DNA of 64,000 nt from Flavobacteriales bacterium (GTDB taxonomy: Bacteria > Bacteroidota > Bacteroidia > Flavobacteriales_D > Sanyastnellaceae). How positions within the stretch are numbered: position 1 is the stretch's first letter; each line of letters begins with the position of its first letter. The notes below the pieces were generated by a model. The model had not been told where the DNA came from and searched no databases. It saw only the letters and a program-made list of their open reading frames with translations. A program made the translations under genes and the position numbers. This document shows positions 53,091 through 61,908 of this stretch, piece after piece. Where the stretch lies: NCBI GenBank assembly GCA_947456965.1, contig CANGTU010000003.1, positions 1 to 64,000 on the forward strand, read 5' to 3'.

Positions 53091-54232
53091 TCCGATCCAA
53101 GCTGCCCGCCACCGGTACAACCATCTTTTCTGTGATGTCAGCCCTGGCCCAGCAGCACCAGGCGATCAACCTCGGACAGGGCTTTCCCGGATTTCCCGTG
53201 GATCCCGAACTCATTGAGGCCGTCCACCGCGCCATGCTCGACGGGCACAACCAATATGCCCCCATGCCCGGCTGGCTCCCGCTTCGTGAAGCACTCGCCG
53301 ATAAACTGCAAGCATCTTTCGGTTGCAAGCTCAGTCCCGCTGATGAGATCACCATCACTGCCGGAGCTACTCAGGCCTTATTCACTTGCATCACAGCATT
53401 TATCCGCCCAGGCGATGAGGTCATCCTCTTTGCGCCAGCATACGACTGCTATGCACCGGCAATTGAGCTGAATGGAGGCGTTCCTGTGTGGATTCATCTG
53501 GAATGGCCTGATTACAGCATCCCCTGGGAACAGGTGGAAGCCCGCTTCAGCCAGCGCACCCGGATGATCATCTTCAATACCCCATCCAACCCCGCCGGCA
53601 CAATCTGGACCCGGGAAGACATCCTGCGTCTGCTCACCCTCACAGCAGAGAGTGATTGCATTGTGCTCAGTGATGAAGTGTATGAGCACCTGGTCTTCGA
53701 CGGTCATAGGCACGAGAGTGTGCTGCGATATGGAGAACTCGCCAAAAGGTGCCTTGCCATTTACTCCTTCGGGAAAACCTTCCATGCAACAGGCTGGAAA
53801 ATGGGTTATGCGGCCGGACCCGCAGCCCTCATGAGCGAATTCAGGAAGGTTCACCAATATAACGTTTTCTCCTGCCATTCAGCCATGCAGGTAGCTCTTG
53901 CTGCATACCTCGGCAAGCCCGAACATTACGATCAGCTCAGCGGGTTCTTCCAGCGCAAACGAGACCTCTTCCTGAGCGAGCTCGAGGGTTCGCGATTCAG
54001 CTGGAAACCCGCCCGTGGCGCGTACTTCCAGTTGCTATGCTACAGCGGACTCACAACCCGGCCTGACCGGGAAGTGGCGGAGGAGTGGACCCGTTCACCG
54101 GGCGTGGCCTCAATCCCCGTTTCCGTGTTTTACCCCGAGCCATTTGACCAACACGTATTGCGTTTCTGCTTCGCCAAAGAGGATGATATGCTCGTGGAAG
54201 CCGCACGAAGACTGAAGAGCATCTCCACCTGA
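53087..54232 (+). CDS. PLP-dependent aminotransferase, methionine/glutamine-transaminase type
   Basis: 381-residue class I/II aminotransferase. GFPGFP near residue 28 and the PLP Lys in YSFGKTFHATGWKMGYAAGP (about 225-244) are conserved, and the sequence resembles E. coli YbdL and glutamine transaminase K, which use Met, Gln or aromatic amino acids with various keto acids. The start is GTG 53087, overlapping the ppa stop. The omega-amidase gene follows after 64 bases; the two enzymes form a known pair that drives transamination by hydrolysing the ketoglutaramate formed. Confidence 0.88.
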   Translation: MIRSKLPATGTTIFSVMSALAQQHQAINLGQGFPGFPVDPELIEAVHRAMLDGHNQYAPMPGWLPLREALADKLQASFGCKLSPADEITITAGATQALFTCITAFIRPGDEVILFAPAYDCYAPAIELNGGVPVWIHLEWPDYSIPWEQVEARFSQRTRMIIFNTPSNPAGTIWTREDILRLLTLTAESDCIVLSDEVYEHLVFDGHRHESVLRYGELAKRCLAIYSFGKTFHATGWKMGYAAGPAALMSEFRKVHQYNVFSCHSAMQVALAAYLGKPEHYDQLSGFFQRKRDLFLSELEGSRFSWKPARGAYFQLLCYSGLTTRPDREVAEEWTRSPGVASIPVSVFYPEPFDQHVLRFCFAKEDDMLVEAARRLKSIST

Positions 54233-54296
54233 TTTCCCGACGATCTTCATCAGCCGAACGAATATTCGCCAGATCACCATTTATCACACCACACGC

Positions 54297-55097
54297 ATGA
54301 AAAATGACCTTCGCACGGCACTCGTACAAACTTATCTGCATTGGGAGAACCCGGCCGCCAACCGAATGCACCTTGCGGGTTGGCTTGAACAACTTAAGCC
54401 GGGTGAAGCAGACCTGGTCGTCCTTCCTGAAGTATTCACCACAGGCTTCTCCATGGCAGCCAGCAGAATCGCCGAACCCTTCAGCGGATCCATGGACACC
54501 CTCCAGTGGATGCGGGTTTGGGCCTCGCAACTGGATGCTGTAATCACCGGCAGCGTCGCCGTTATCGAGCAAGGCAAGTGCTACAACCGGTTGCTTTGGG
54601 TGCGGCCGGATGGCACTTTTACACACTATGATAAGCGTCACCTCTTCAGGATGGCTGCGGAAGATCAGTCCTACACGGCAGGACAAGAGAGGATTATCGA
54701 AGAATGGCGAGGTTGGAAAATCTGTCCGCTTATCTGCTACGACCTCCGGTTTCCGGTTTGGAGCCGCAATGGTATGGTAAGCGGAGAACCACTTTACGAT
54801 GTCCTGATCTACATCGCTAACTGGCCATCGGCCCGAAGGGATCCATGGATGAAACTGGCTGTTGCCCGGGCGATCGAGAACCAGTGTTATGTGCTGGCTG
54901 TCAACAGAACCGGTGATGACGGCCACGGTATCCCGCATAGCGGGGACTCTTCGGTGATAGACGCAAGAGGACAGTACGTTCAGGTACCGGATGCAACGGA
55001 AGGCATTATACGCGCTCAGCTCAGCGTCCGGGAACTCGACGATTTCCGCAAGTCCTTCCCTGTTCTGCTGGATGCCGACTCATTTCACATCTCCTGA
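54297..55097 (+). CDS. Omega-amidase (nitrilase family, NIT2/YafV type)
   Basis: 266-residue C-N hydrolase. The catalytic triad is visible as Glu in LPEVFTTGFS (about 43), Lys in HYDKRHLFRM (about 110) and Cys in PLICYDLRFP (about 143). YafV/NIT2 relatives hydrolyse 2-oxoglutaramate and 2-oxosuccinamate. It belongs with the transaminase upstream: that enzyme would make 2-oxoglutaramate from Gln, and this one removes it, probably in methionine salvage. Ends before a hairpin shared with the convergent gene. Confidence 0.9.
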   Translation: MKNDLRTALVQTYLHWENPAANRMHLAGWLEQLKPGEADLVVLPEVFTTGFSMAASRIAEPFSGSMDTLQWMRVWASQLDAVITGSVAVIEQGKCYNRLLWVRPDGTFTHYDKRHLFRMAAEDQSYTAGQERIIEEWRGWKICPLICYDLRFPVWSRNGMVSGEPLYDVLIYIANWPSARRDPWMKLAVARAIENQCYVLAVNRTGDDGHGIPHSGDSSVIDARGQYVQVPDATEGIIRAQLSVRELDDFRKSFPVLLDADSFHIS

Positions 55098-55143
55098 ATG
55101 GGAGTCGCGCCCGTTAGCGAACAGGCTTGCCATGGATTGGCTG

Positions 55144-55162
55144 CGTTCTGAATCGCAGAACG
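55144..55162. terminator. Hairpin between convergent genes
   Basis: CGTTCTG (55144-55150) pairs perfectly with CAGAACG (55156-55162) across AATCG. It lies one base from the stop of the minus-strand acyl-CoA dehydrogenase. No T-run, so it may stabilise 3' ends rather than terminate on its own. Confidence 0.45.
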
Positions 55163-55163
55163 A

Positions 55164-56342
55164 TTACTTGAACGCATCGAAACCGGTGACATCCATTCCT
55201 GTTATCAGGAGGTGGATATCATGGGTGCCTTCGTAGGTAATCACCGATTCGAGATTCATCATGTGGCGCATGACGGGATATTCGTTGGTAATACCCATTC
55301 CTCCGAGTATTTGACGAGCGTCACTGACGATCTGTTTCGCCATGGCTATGTTGTTGCGCTTCGCCATGGAGATCTGTGCGGTGGTTGCGCGGCCCTCATT
55401 GCGCAGCTGACCCAGACGATAGGTAAGCAATTGAGCTTTGGTAATCTCGGTAATCATCTCGGCGAGTTTCTTTTGCTGGAGCTGGAAGGCGCCAATGGGC
55501 TTGCCGAACTGAATGCGCTCTTTCGAATACCTGAGGGCCACATCATAGCAATCGAGTGCCACTCCAATTGCACCCCAGGAAATGCCATAACGCGCTGAGT
55601 CGAGGCATCCCAGCGGGGCACCGAGGCCACTCTTCCCGGGCAGCAGATTTTCCTTGGGCACTTTGACATGGTCGAAGATGAGCTCGCCGGTATCGCTTGC
55701 GCGGAGACTCCACTTTCCGTGCATGGTTGGCGTCGAGAAACCCTCCATGCCCCGCTCAACGATCAGTCCGTGAATCCGACCCTCTTCATTTTTCGCCCAT
55801 ACCACAGCGACCTGCGCAAAGGGCGCATTGCTGATCCACATCTTGGCTCCATTCAGGAGATAATGGTCGCCCATATCCCGGAAGTTCGTGATCATGCCTC
55901 CTGGATTGGAGCCATAATCCGGCTCCGTGAGCCCGAAACAGCCCATCCATTCGCCTGAGGCCAGCTTGGGAAGGTACTTCCTGCGCTGTTCCTCGTTGCC
56001 ATACTTATAAATCGGATACATGACCAATGAGCTCTGTACCGAAGCCGTGGACCGCAATCCACTATCGCAACGCTCAAGTTCCTGCATGATCAGTCCGTAG
56101 CTGATCTGATCCAACCCTGCCCCGCCATATTCAGCAGGAATGTAAGGGCCAAAAGCACCTATCTCTGCCAGTCCCTTGAGCAGATGCACGGGAAATTTCG
56201 CTTGCTCGGCAGCATCTTCGATGATGGGAGACACTTCTTTCTTCACCCAGGCGCGGGCTGTGTCACGCACGAGTTTCTGCTCGTCCGTAAGAAGTTCATC
56301 CATCAGATAGTAATCGTGTCCCTGATACAGGTCGGTGCGCAT
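55164..56342 (-). CDS. Glutaryl-CoA dehydrogenase-like acyl-CoA dehydrogenase
   Basis: FAD-dependent dehydrogenase that in the GCDH clade oxidises and decarboxylates glutaryl-CoA to crotonyl-CoA in lysine and tryptophan breakdown. 392 residues; SVQSSLVMYPIYKYG (about 93-107), GCFGLTEPDYGSNPGGM and the catalytic Glu in YEGTHDIHLLI near the C-terminus match GCDH closely. ATG 56342 gives the usual start; the frame extends to 56390 without similarity. A TATTTTCG box lies 23 bases upstream. Confidence 0.92.
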   Translation of the reverse strand: MRTDLYQGHDYYLMDELLTDEQKLVRDTARAWVKKEVSPIIEDAAEQAKFPVHLLKGLAEIGAFGPYIPAEYGGAGLDQISYGLIMQELERCDSGLRSTASVQSSLVMYPIYKYGNEEQRRKYLPKLASGEWMGCFGLTEPDYGSNPGGMITNFRDMGDHYLLNGAKMWISNAPFAQVAVVWAKNEEGRIHGLIVERGMEGFSTPTMHGKWSLRASDTGELIFDHVKVPKENLLPGKSGLGAPLGCLDSARYGISWGAIGVALDCYDVALRYSKERIQFGKPIGAFQLQQKKLAEMITEITKAQLLTYRLGQLRNEGRATTAQISMAKRNNIAMAKQIVSDARQILGGMGITNEYPVMRHMMNLESVITYEGTHDIHLLITGMDVTGFDAFK

Positions 56343-56365
56343 GGGTTCAACGGGTTTTGCGGCTG

Positions 56366-56373
56366 CGAAAATA
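56366..56373 (-). promoter_or_regulatory. Promoter box (TATTTTCG) for the acyl-CoA dehydrogenase gene
   Basis: Minus-strand TAnnTTCG variant 23 bases before ATG 56342, supporting that start. Confidence 0.35.
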
Positions 56374-56418
56374 CACAAGCCTTCCCGCATGGATCAGACA
56401 TTCATGCGAGGGAAATGT

Positions 56419-56907
56419 TCAGAAAAAACCATTCTCCTGACTGCGGTTGGCCTCATACCACGCATCCACCTGCAGATCTACACCTGTAGCGGCCTCCACG
56501 GCCAGATGGTCGCAGCGTTCATTATGAACATGTCCATTGTGACCGCGCACCCAGATAAACCGCACCCGGTGGCGCTCAGCAGCCGTGAGATAGCGCTTCC
56601 AGAGATCGGGGTTCTTGACATTCTTCCAGCCCCTCCGGATCCACCCGCTGATCCAGTCCTTCTCCACGGCATGCACCACATACTGGGAGTCTGAATAAAT
56701 AGTAACCTCGGTGCCCGGGTACTTGAGCGACTCCAGGGCCACGCATACACTCCAGAGTTCCATGCGGTTATTGGTCGTCAGACGAAAGCCTGCTGACTTT
56801 TCCTTGTAATGCGCTCCAGCCATAAACACGATGCCGTAGCCCCCGGGACCTGGATTGCCGCGTGCTGAGCCATCAGTATACACCGTGACATGCGTTGGTC
56901 CGTTCAT
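56419..56907 (-). CDS. rnhA: Ribonuclease HI
   Basis: Cuts RNA of RNA-DNA hybrids. 162 residues from ATG 56907: catalytic Asp in VYTDGSARGNPG (about 10), Glu in NNRMELWSV (about 48), Asp in YSDSQYVVHAV (about 70) and the final His/Asp region in WVRGHNGHVHNERCDHLA (about 122-134). A frame extending to 56979 adds 24 polar residues of doubtful reality. The C-terminal tail (VDLQVDAWYEANR) is slightly longer than in E. coli. Confidence 0.93.
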   Translation of the reverse strand: MNGPTHVTVYTDGSARGNPGPGGYGIVFMAGAHYKEKSAGFRLTTNNRMELWSVCVALESLKYPGTEVTIYSDSQYVVHAVEKDWISGWIRRGWKNVKNPDLWKRYLTAAERHRVRFIWVRGHNGHVHNERCDHLAVEAATGVDLQVDAWYEANRSQENGFF

Positions 56908-57001
56908 ATCATCTGATTGCGATGTGGGCAGATAGCGGGTATGGCCGGTACCTTTAATCCACGGATCTTCTCTCGACAAAGGAATGGCTGTGAGGGATGA
57001 C

Positions 57002-57583
57002 TCATGCCGTGGTAAAAATGAATTGCTCAGCCACCCTGGGATAGTGCAGTTGTTCCAGTGCCCTCACCTTCTCCTCAATTCTTGCGGGTGTATCCGTGTG
57101 GTCGAGTGCAATGCTCGCCTGGAAGATGATGCGGCCTTCGTCATAATGCTCATTCACGAGGTGGATAGTAATGCCGGAATAGGATTCCCGGGCGGCGTGT
57201 ACGGCTTCATGAACATGATGGCCGTACATTCCTTTTCCTCCAAAAGAAGGCAGCAGCGCCGGGTGGATATTCAGGATACGATCCGGATATCGCGCGATAA
57301 GCCAGCCGGGGATCTTCCAGAGGTAACCGGCGAGCAGGATAACATCCACCCGAGCCTTCCCGAGTTCCGAGGCCAGCAGGCCATCCGCTTCCAGATCGGC
57401 CCTGTTGATGAGCAAGGACGGAATCCCGTTCGCTGCTGCTACCTCGAGCGCTCCTGCACCCGGCTTGTTGCACACGAGGAGTACAACCTCAGCCGATACG
57501 GTTCCGGCAAAATGACGGATGAGCTGGCGCGCGTTGCTTCCTCCTCCTGATGCGAATATGGCGATACGGGGAATGGCTGACAT
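57002..57583 (-). CDS. purN: Phosphoribosylglycinamide formyltransferase
   Basis: Transfers formyl from 10-formyltetrahydrofolate to GAR in purine synthesis. 193 residues with FASGGGSNARQL (about 10-21), the active-site NIHPALLPSFGGKGMYGHH (Asn and His near 106-108) and YDEGRII with the catalytic Asp near 145. A TACCTTTG box ends eight bases before the ATG. The rnhA gene follows 94 bases later in the same direction. Confidence 0.95.
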   Translation of the reverse strand: MSAIPRIAIFASGGGSNARQLIRHFAGTVSAEVVLLVCNKPGAGALEVAAANGIPSLLINRADLEADGLLASELGKARVDVILLAGYLWKIPGWLIARYPDRILNIHPALLPSFGGKGMYGHHVHEAVHAARESYSGITIHLVNEHYDEGRIIFQASIALDHTDTPARIEEKVRALEQLHYPRVAEQFIFTTA

Positions 57584-57591
57584 GGAAGAGC

Positions 57592-57599
57592 CAAAGGTA
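57592..57599 (-). promoter_or_regulatory. Promoter box (TACCTTTG) for purN
   Basis: Minus-strand TACCTTTG ending eight bases before ATG 57583, again a very short leader. It overlaps the 3' end of nothing: the kinase gene stops at 57608. Confidence 0.45.
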
Positions 57600-57607
57600 G
57601 CAACCCT

Positions 57608-59458
57608 TTAGACTTGCATGAGCTTGTGCAATTGCACAGAAAGCGACTCCAGCTCCCTCACCAATCCTGGAAGGCGATCGCGGAGCTCATCCTGCATGCG
57701 CTCGCGTGCAAGGGATTCCACACGCCTCAGAGCGTTGGCAAGCGACACCGCACCAAACAACTCAAGGTTCGGGAGCAGGCGGTGACACGTTCTTTCTATC
57801 CCCTCATAATTCCGGTTGTTCAAATCAGAGGCGAGCTGGGCAGCGTCTGAAGCAAGCTGGGAGGAGAAAATACCAGTCGTCCGCCGGATATGCTCCTGAT
57901 TACCTGCAAACATGACTTCCAGGCGGCTCAGGTCAAGCTCAACATGAGCTGTTGCAGAATCATCGGCTGATACCCGGATATGCAGGCTCATGCAATCTCC
58001 CAACTGCTCGGGGGTGAACGGTTTGGACAGATAATCGGTCATGCCCGAATCCATCGCCCTGATCTTCTCTTCCTCACTCGCATTGGCTGATAAAGCTATG
58101 ACGGGAAGGTGGTTCAGGCCTGCTGAGCGGAGTCGCCGCAGCGTCTCGAAACCATCCATCCTCGGCATCTGGATATCGAGCAATACGGCATCTACGGGTG
58201 TGACCTCTAACCTTTCCAGTGCCTCGATGCCGTCAGCCGCAGTCAGGGTCTCTACGTTCCAGCGACTGAGAATGGCCATGGCGAGGAACCTGTTCAGTTC
58301 GTTGTCATCCACGATCAACACGCGCAATCCGGAAAAATCGTAAGATTTCACTTCTTCCTTCTCCTCCGATGGTCTCGCCGTTCGAGGGAGACTGAGCTTT
58401 ATGGAAAAGCAGGAACCCTTGCCCTTTTCGCTTCGCAACCCGATAGTTCCGCCCATCATATGCACAAGCGTGCGGGAAATGGATAATCCAAGCCCGGTGC
58501 CGCCGAATTTGCGGGACACGGAATCATCCTCCTGCATGAACTGCTCGAAAACACGGGGAATATTTTCAGGATCAATTCCAATACCTGTGTCCTCCACTTC
58601 CATATATACCTGATCCACTCCGGATGAAGTCGCTTCAATCCGGATGAGTATGGATACATGTCCGGATTCGGTGAATTTGATGGCATTGCTTACCAGGTTC
58701 AGCAGGACCTGACGAATTCTCGTTGGGTCACCCAGATGCCAGCCATCAGCAGGATACTCCTGAATCAACTTCAGCTCAATGCCCTTCTCATCGGCTTTCA
58801 GAAATACGGACTGCAGCAGACTGCCCAGCAAGTCATGAAAGCGAAAAGGAATAGATTCCAGCCGGAAGCGACCACTTTCCAGCCGGCTCATATCGAGCAG
58901 ATCATTGATAATCACCAGCAGCCCGTCAGCTGATGTTCGAATAGCCGCTGCGTAAGTGTGTTGAGTGGAAAACAGGTCCGTATCGAGCAACAGGGAAGCC
59001 ATGCCGCTGATTGCATGCACAGGAGTCCGGATTTCGTGGGAGATATTGGCCAGAAGCACCTGGCGAGTACGAAGCGACTCTTCGGCGATCTGGCGGGCCT
59101 CTTCGAGCTGCGCTTCCACCTGCTTCCGCTCAGCAATGGCATCATTCAGAAGGTCAGCTATCCTGAGCAGGCCGGCTTCCTCACTGATGCTGTAGTGCGG
59201 TGCGACTTCGCGAATGGCTTTTCTGAGCGATTCAATCAGCAGCTTCTGTTGCTCACTCTCGTTAAGCAGTTGTTTATTCTTTTCAAAGAGCTCCTCGCTA
59301 CCGAGTCGCATGGCTCGCTCCACCAGCAAGCGATTGTCCTCGAAATGCTGATAGCTCGCATGCACGGCCATGAGCAAATCCCTCAGAGCAGGATGCTCCC
59401 TGAGTTCGTCAGGCAGGTGCTTTCTGACTTGTCGCTCAAGCAGTGGATGATACTTCAT
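57608..59458 (-). CDS. Hybrid histidine kinase with receiver and Hpt domains
   Basis: 616-residue cytosolic kinase without membrane span. N-terminal helical and coiled-coil region (about 1-145), HisKA with phospho-acceptor His in ANISHEIRTPVHAIS (about 150), HATPase (NLVSNAIKF, VEDTGIGID, GGTGLGLSI), receiver with Asp in VDAVLLDIQMPRMDG (about 425) and C-terminal Hpt with His in RTCHRLLPNLELFGA (about 560). A complete phosphorelay in one chain lacking a DNA-binding output. The sensor is presumably the FIST protein, encoded just upstream with a four-base overlap. ATG 59458 is chosen because of that overlap; a frame to 59566 runs into the FIST gene. Confidence 0.9.
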   Translation of the reverse strand: MKYHPLLERQVRKHLPDELREHPALRDLLMAVHASYQHFEDNRLLVERAMRLGSEELFEKNKQLLNESEQQKLLIESLRKAIREVAPHYSISEEAGLLRIADLLNDAIAERKQVEAQLEEARQIAEESLRTRQVLLANISHEIRTPVHAISGMASLLLDTDLFSTQHTYAAAIRTSADGLLVIINDLLDMSRLESGRFRLESIPFRFHDLLGSLLQSVFLKADEKGIELKLIQEYPADGWHLGDPTRIRQVLLNLVSNAIKFTESGHVSILIRIEATSSGVDQVYMEVEDTGIGIDPENIPRVFEQFMQEDDSVSRKFGGTGLGLSISRTLVHMMGGTIGLRSEKGKGSCFSIKLSLPRTARPSEEKEEVKSYDFSGLRVLIVDDNELNRFLAMAILSRWNVETLTAADGIEALERLEVTPVDAVLLDIQMPRMDGFETLRRLRSAGLNHLPVIALSANASEEEKIRAMDSGMTDYLSKPFTPEQLGDCMSLHIRVSADDSATAHVELDLSRLEVMFAGNQEHIRRTTGIFSSQLASDAAQLASDLNNRNYEGIERTCHRLLPNLELFGAVSLANALRRVESLARERMQDELRDRLPGLVRELESLSVQLHKLMQV

Positions 59459-60591
59459 ACCCCGATGTTTTCCCGGTAGGTGGTAATCGTCATAGTCTGG
59501 TTGTGCAAACTGCATCCAACACCTTCTACTACAGGGGATATCTCTCCATTCGAATAGAAACCACAATAAACAGGATGGGTGCCGAATACTTCGACAACAC
59601 TCTCTACCTCTTCATCGATCCGGGGACCGAGCACAATCTTCCTTCCAACACATGAAACCATCAATACCAGATCAGGCTCCTGCTGGCGCAGACGTCTTGC
59701 TGTATCCTCGGCGGCACCGGCAGCACCGTCAATCAGCCGGTCAAAATTGGCCATCATAAACTGAACCCGGGCTCCTTGGGGAATATCTCCGGCAAAAGTC
59801 ATGGAACCACTCTCCTCATCGATGTTCAGTATGGTGCGCACCACCAGGTTTTCACCATCAACGATGCACAATGGAAAGAGTAATGCCGAGCCAGGAAGTT
59901 CTGCGGCGCGTTCACCGAGGTAGGTCTTATACAGGTCGAGTGCATTCGTTCCGTCCAGTTCATGCAGGACATTCCCCGAAGAGCGAGACACCCTGCGCAA
60001 TGGCCCAAAGGGATCCCATCCGCCACGTGAACCATGAGCGACTTCGAGCTGATCACCATAGAACCCGATGGCTGCTATCCGACCGGGTCGGGCGGGCTCA
60101 TCTATGCCCACATAAGTTTGCTCAAACCGGCCCGCATCAGCAGCAAGGCCACCCGTAATGAGCACTTGGGAGGGAGTTGTCTCCTTCAGTCCGCCTACGA
60201 GCTGATCGCCGTTAGTCAGCGTTCCCTCGGAAAGAAGGAGGATGTGCCTCAACCGGTCATCGGATAATTCCGTCCCGATAAAGAGACCACAGTCGCGACT
60301 GGTGGCAAATGATGCAGCATCGGCAGAGAGCACCCGGAATGGAGTGGCGTCAAATGATATCGCCGTGCAGACGAGCGATTCGTCCCTTACCTGATCACCG
60401 GCAATCTCACCGGCCGTGGATACCAGAATGAGAGTGCCGCTCGGATAGCGATCACGAAGCATCGAGAATGTATCTGGCCTGGCTATCAGGTCAACTCCGC
60501 CGAATACGAGGATCAGCGCATTTCTGGTTTGCATATCGGCAGCTCCCGACCAACCGGAAGCGGGCGAATAGGTGCATTGTTCAACACGCAT
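59455..60591 (-). CDS. FIST-domain sensor protein
   Basis: 378-residue protein with FIST N (about 25-210) and FIST C (about 215-355) domains, predicted small-molecule sensors linked to signal transduction. Signatures: LILVSTAGEIAG, GGLAADAGRFEQTYVG, HGSRGGWDPFGP, ELDGTNALDLYKTYLG, the Cys-containing VSCVGRKIVLG and FYSNGEISPVVEGVGCSLHN with CxLHNQTMTITT at the end. No membrane segment, so it senses a cytosolic ligand, possibly amino acids. It overlaps the kinase gene by four bases (ATGA), so both are made together. Confidence 0.92.
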   Translation of the reverse strand: MRVEQCTYSPASGWSGAADMQTRNALILVFGGVDLIARPDTFSMLRDRYPSGTLILVSTAGEIAGDQVRDESLVCTAISFDATPFRVLSADAASFATSRDCGLFIGTELSDDRLRHILLLSEGTLTNGDQLVGGLKETTPSQVLITGGLAADAGRFEQTYVGIDEPARPGRIAAIGFYGDQLEVAHGSRGGWDPFGPLRRVSRSSGNVLHELDGTNALDLYKTYLGERAAELPGSALLFPLCIVDGENLVVRTILNIDEESGSMTFAGDIPQGARVQFMMANFDRLIDGAAGAAEDTARRLRQQEPDLVLMVSCVGRKIVLGPRIDEEVESVVEVFGTHPVYCGFYSNGEISPVVEGVGCSLHNQTMTITTYRENIGV

Positions 60592-60716
60592 GGGTAATAG
60601 ATAAAGGTTTAATTATGTTCTACGGAAGACCTGCACGAAGGTTAGAGGCAAGTACTCGCAGATACAGCAAGATGCAACCTTTTATGATGGCCCCCGGTTA
60701 TTTTGTATGAATTCTC

Positions 60717-60896
60717 ATGACAGGCATGGAACCCATAGAGACCAACAGTCAGCCCCTGGAAGACTCATTCCAGTATGATCTTTCCGGTCCTCTATGGGAG
60801 CACTACTTCCAGCGCACCCGGAAGAGTGTCCGGTTTCCGCGTAATTACAAGGAGGTTAGCGCCCTGGACTCCGATCTAAGGATTACTGAACCGTAA
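60717..60896 (+). CDS. Small hypothetical protein (59 residues)
   Basis: A short frame from ATG 60717 (alternative 60726) coding for a polar, acidic and aromatic peptide without signal or membrane segment; it includes SFQYDLSGPLWEHYFQRTRK and ends DLRITEP. TATTTTG lies shortly upstream. It fills the gap between the divergent FIST gene and gldA and precedes gldA by 64 bases. I do not recognise it; amino acid composition looks protein-like, but no homologue is known to me. Confidence 0.4.
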   Translation: MTGMEPIETNSQPLEDSFQYDLSGPLWEHYFQRTRKSVRFPRNYKEVSALDSDLRITEP

Positions 60897-60912
60897 ACGC
60901 CATCCCACAGAT

Positions 60913-60920
60913 TACCTTTG
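60913..60920 (+). promoter_or_regulatory. Promoter box (TACCTTTG) for gldA
   Basis: TACCTTTG 40 bases before ATG 60961, fitting TAnnTTTG, without TTG at 19 bases. Confidence 0.45.
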
Positions 60921-60960
60921 GGCCGGGCTGTCAGGCTCTCACTGCACGCCCTGAGCAACG

Positions 60961-61893
60961 ATGTCCATCCTCGTCAGTGATGTATCCAAACGCTATGGGG
61001 CCCAACCGGCCTTGAGTCAGGTATCTTTTTCCATCAGGAAAGGAGAGATTGTCGGATTTCTCGGGCCCAACGGGGCTGGAAAAAGTACGATGATGAAGAT
61101 TATCACAGGTTACCTCCCTCCTGCAAGCGGCCAGGTTTCAGTATGTGGATTTGACATCGCCACCGATGGGCTAGCGAGCCGAAGGAAAATCGGGTACCTG
61201 CCTGAGCATAATCCGCTCTACACGGATATGTATGTGCGCGAATACCTTGCGTTCATCGCAGAGCTATACGGGCTTAACCGGGTGCGACAGCGAGTGGAAG
61301 AGATGATCGATACCGTAGGGCTGACCCAGGAAGCGCACAAAAAAATTGAAGAACTATCCAAGGGGTATCGCCAGCGTGTAGGCCTCGCCCAAGCCATGAT
61401 CCATGACCCCGAAGTGCTCATTCTGGATGAACCCACAAGCGGACTCGATCCCAATCAGCTGGCCGAAATTCGGGATTTGATTGTGCGCATAGGCCAGGAG
61501 AAAACCGTAATGCTGTCCACCCACATCATGCAGGAGGTGGAGGCTATCTGTTCCCGAACCATCATCATCAACAAGGGTCAGGTGGTGGCCGATCGTCCAA
61601 CTACGGAGCTGCGCACTTTCGGTGCTGGTGACAGCTATGAACTGAATGTGGAATTCAGCGGGCCTGTCAATCAGGCGCAATTGCTCCAGCTAACCGGAGT
61701 ACTCCACGTGAGAGCAACCGGCACTCATGGATGGACCATTGAAGTATCCAATGCCCATGATATCCGCCCAGAACTGGGCAGATTAGCCGCAGAGCGTTCC
61801 CTGAATATCCTCGCACTGGCCCGCAGCGAACATCGACTGGAGGCGGTTTTCAAAGAATTAACGAACTCCAGGCAGAACCCTGCCCGGGGGTGA
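60961..61893 (+). CDS. gldA: Gliding-motility-type ABC transporter ATPase GldA
   Basis: 310-residue ABC ATPase. Walker A GPNGAGKST (about 35-43), Q-loop region, signature LSKGYRQRVGLAQAM (about 133-147), Walker B VLILDEPTSGLDP (about 156-168) and H-loop STHIMQEVEAI are intact. The sequence YLPEHNPLYTDMYVREYL resembles GldA, which with GldF and GldG forms a transporter required for gliding in some Flavobacterium strains. gldF and gldG are not in the window. The next gene (DUF4834) begins 15 bases later. Confidence 0.88.
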   Translation: MSILVSDVSKRYGAQPALSQVSFSIRKGEIVGFLGPNGAGKSTMMKIITGYLPPASGQVSVCGFDIATDGLASRRKIGYLPEHNPLYTDMYVREYLAFIAELYGLNRVRQRVEEMIDTVGLTQEAHKKIEELSKGYRQRVGLAQAMIHDPEVLILDEPTSGLDPNQLAEIRDLIVRIGQEKTVMLSTHIMQEVEAICSRTIIINKGQVVADRPTTELRTFGAGDSYELNVEFSGPVNQAQLLQLTGVLHVRATGTHGWTIEVSNAHDIRPELGRLAAERSLNILALARSEHRLEAVFKELTNSRQNPARG

Positions 61894-61908
61894 GAATACC
61901 TTCGCATC

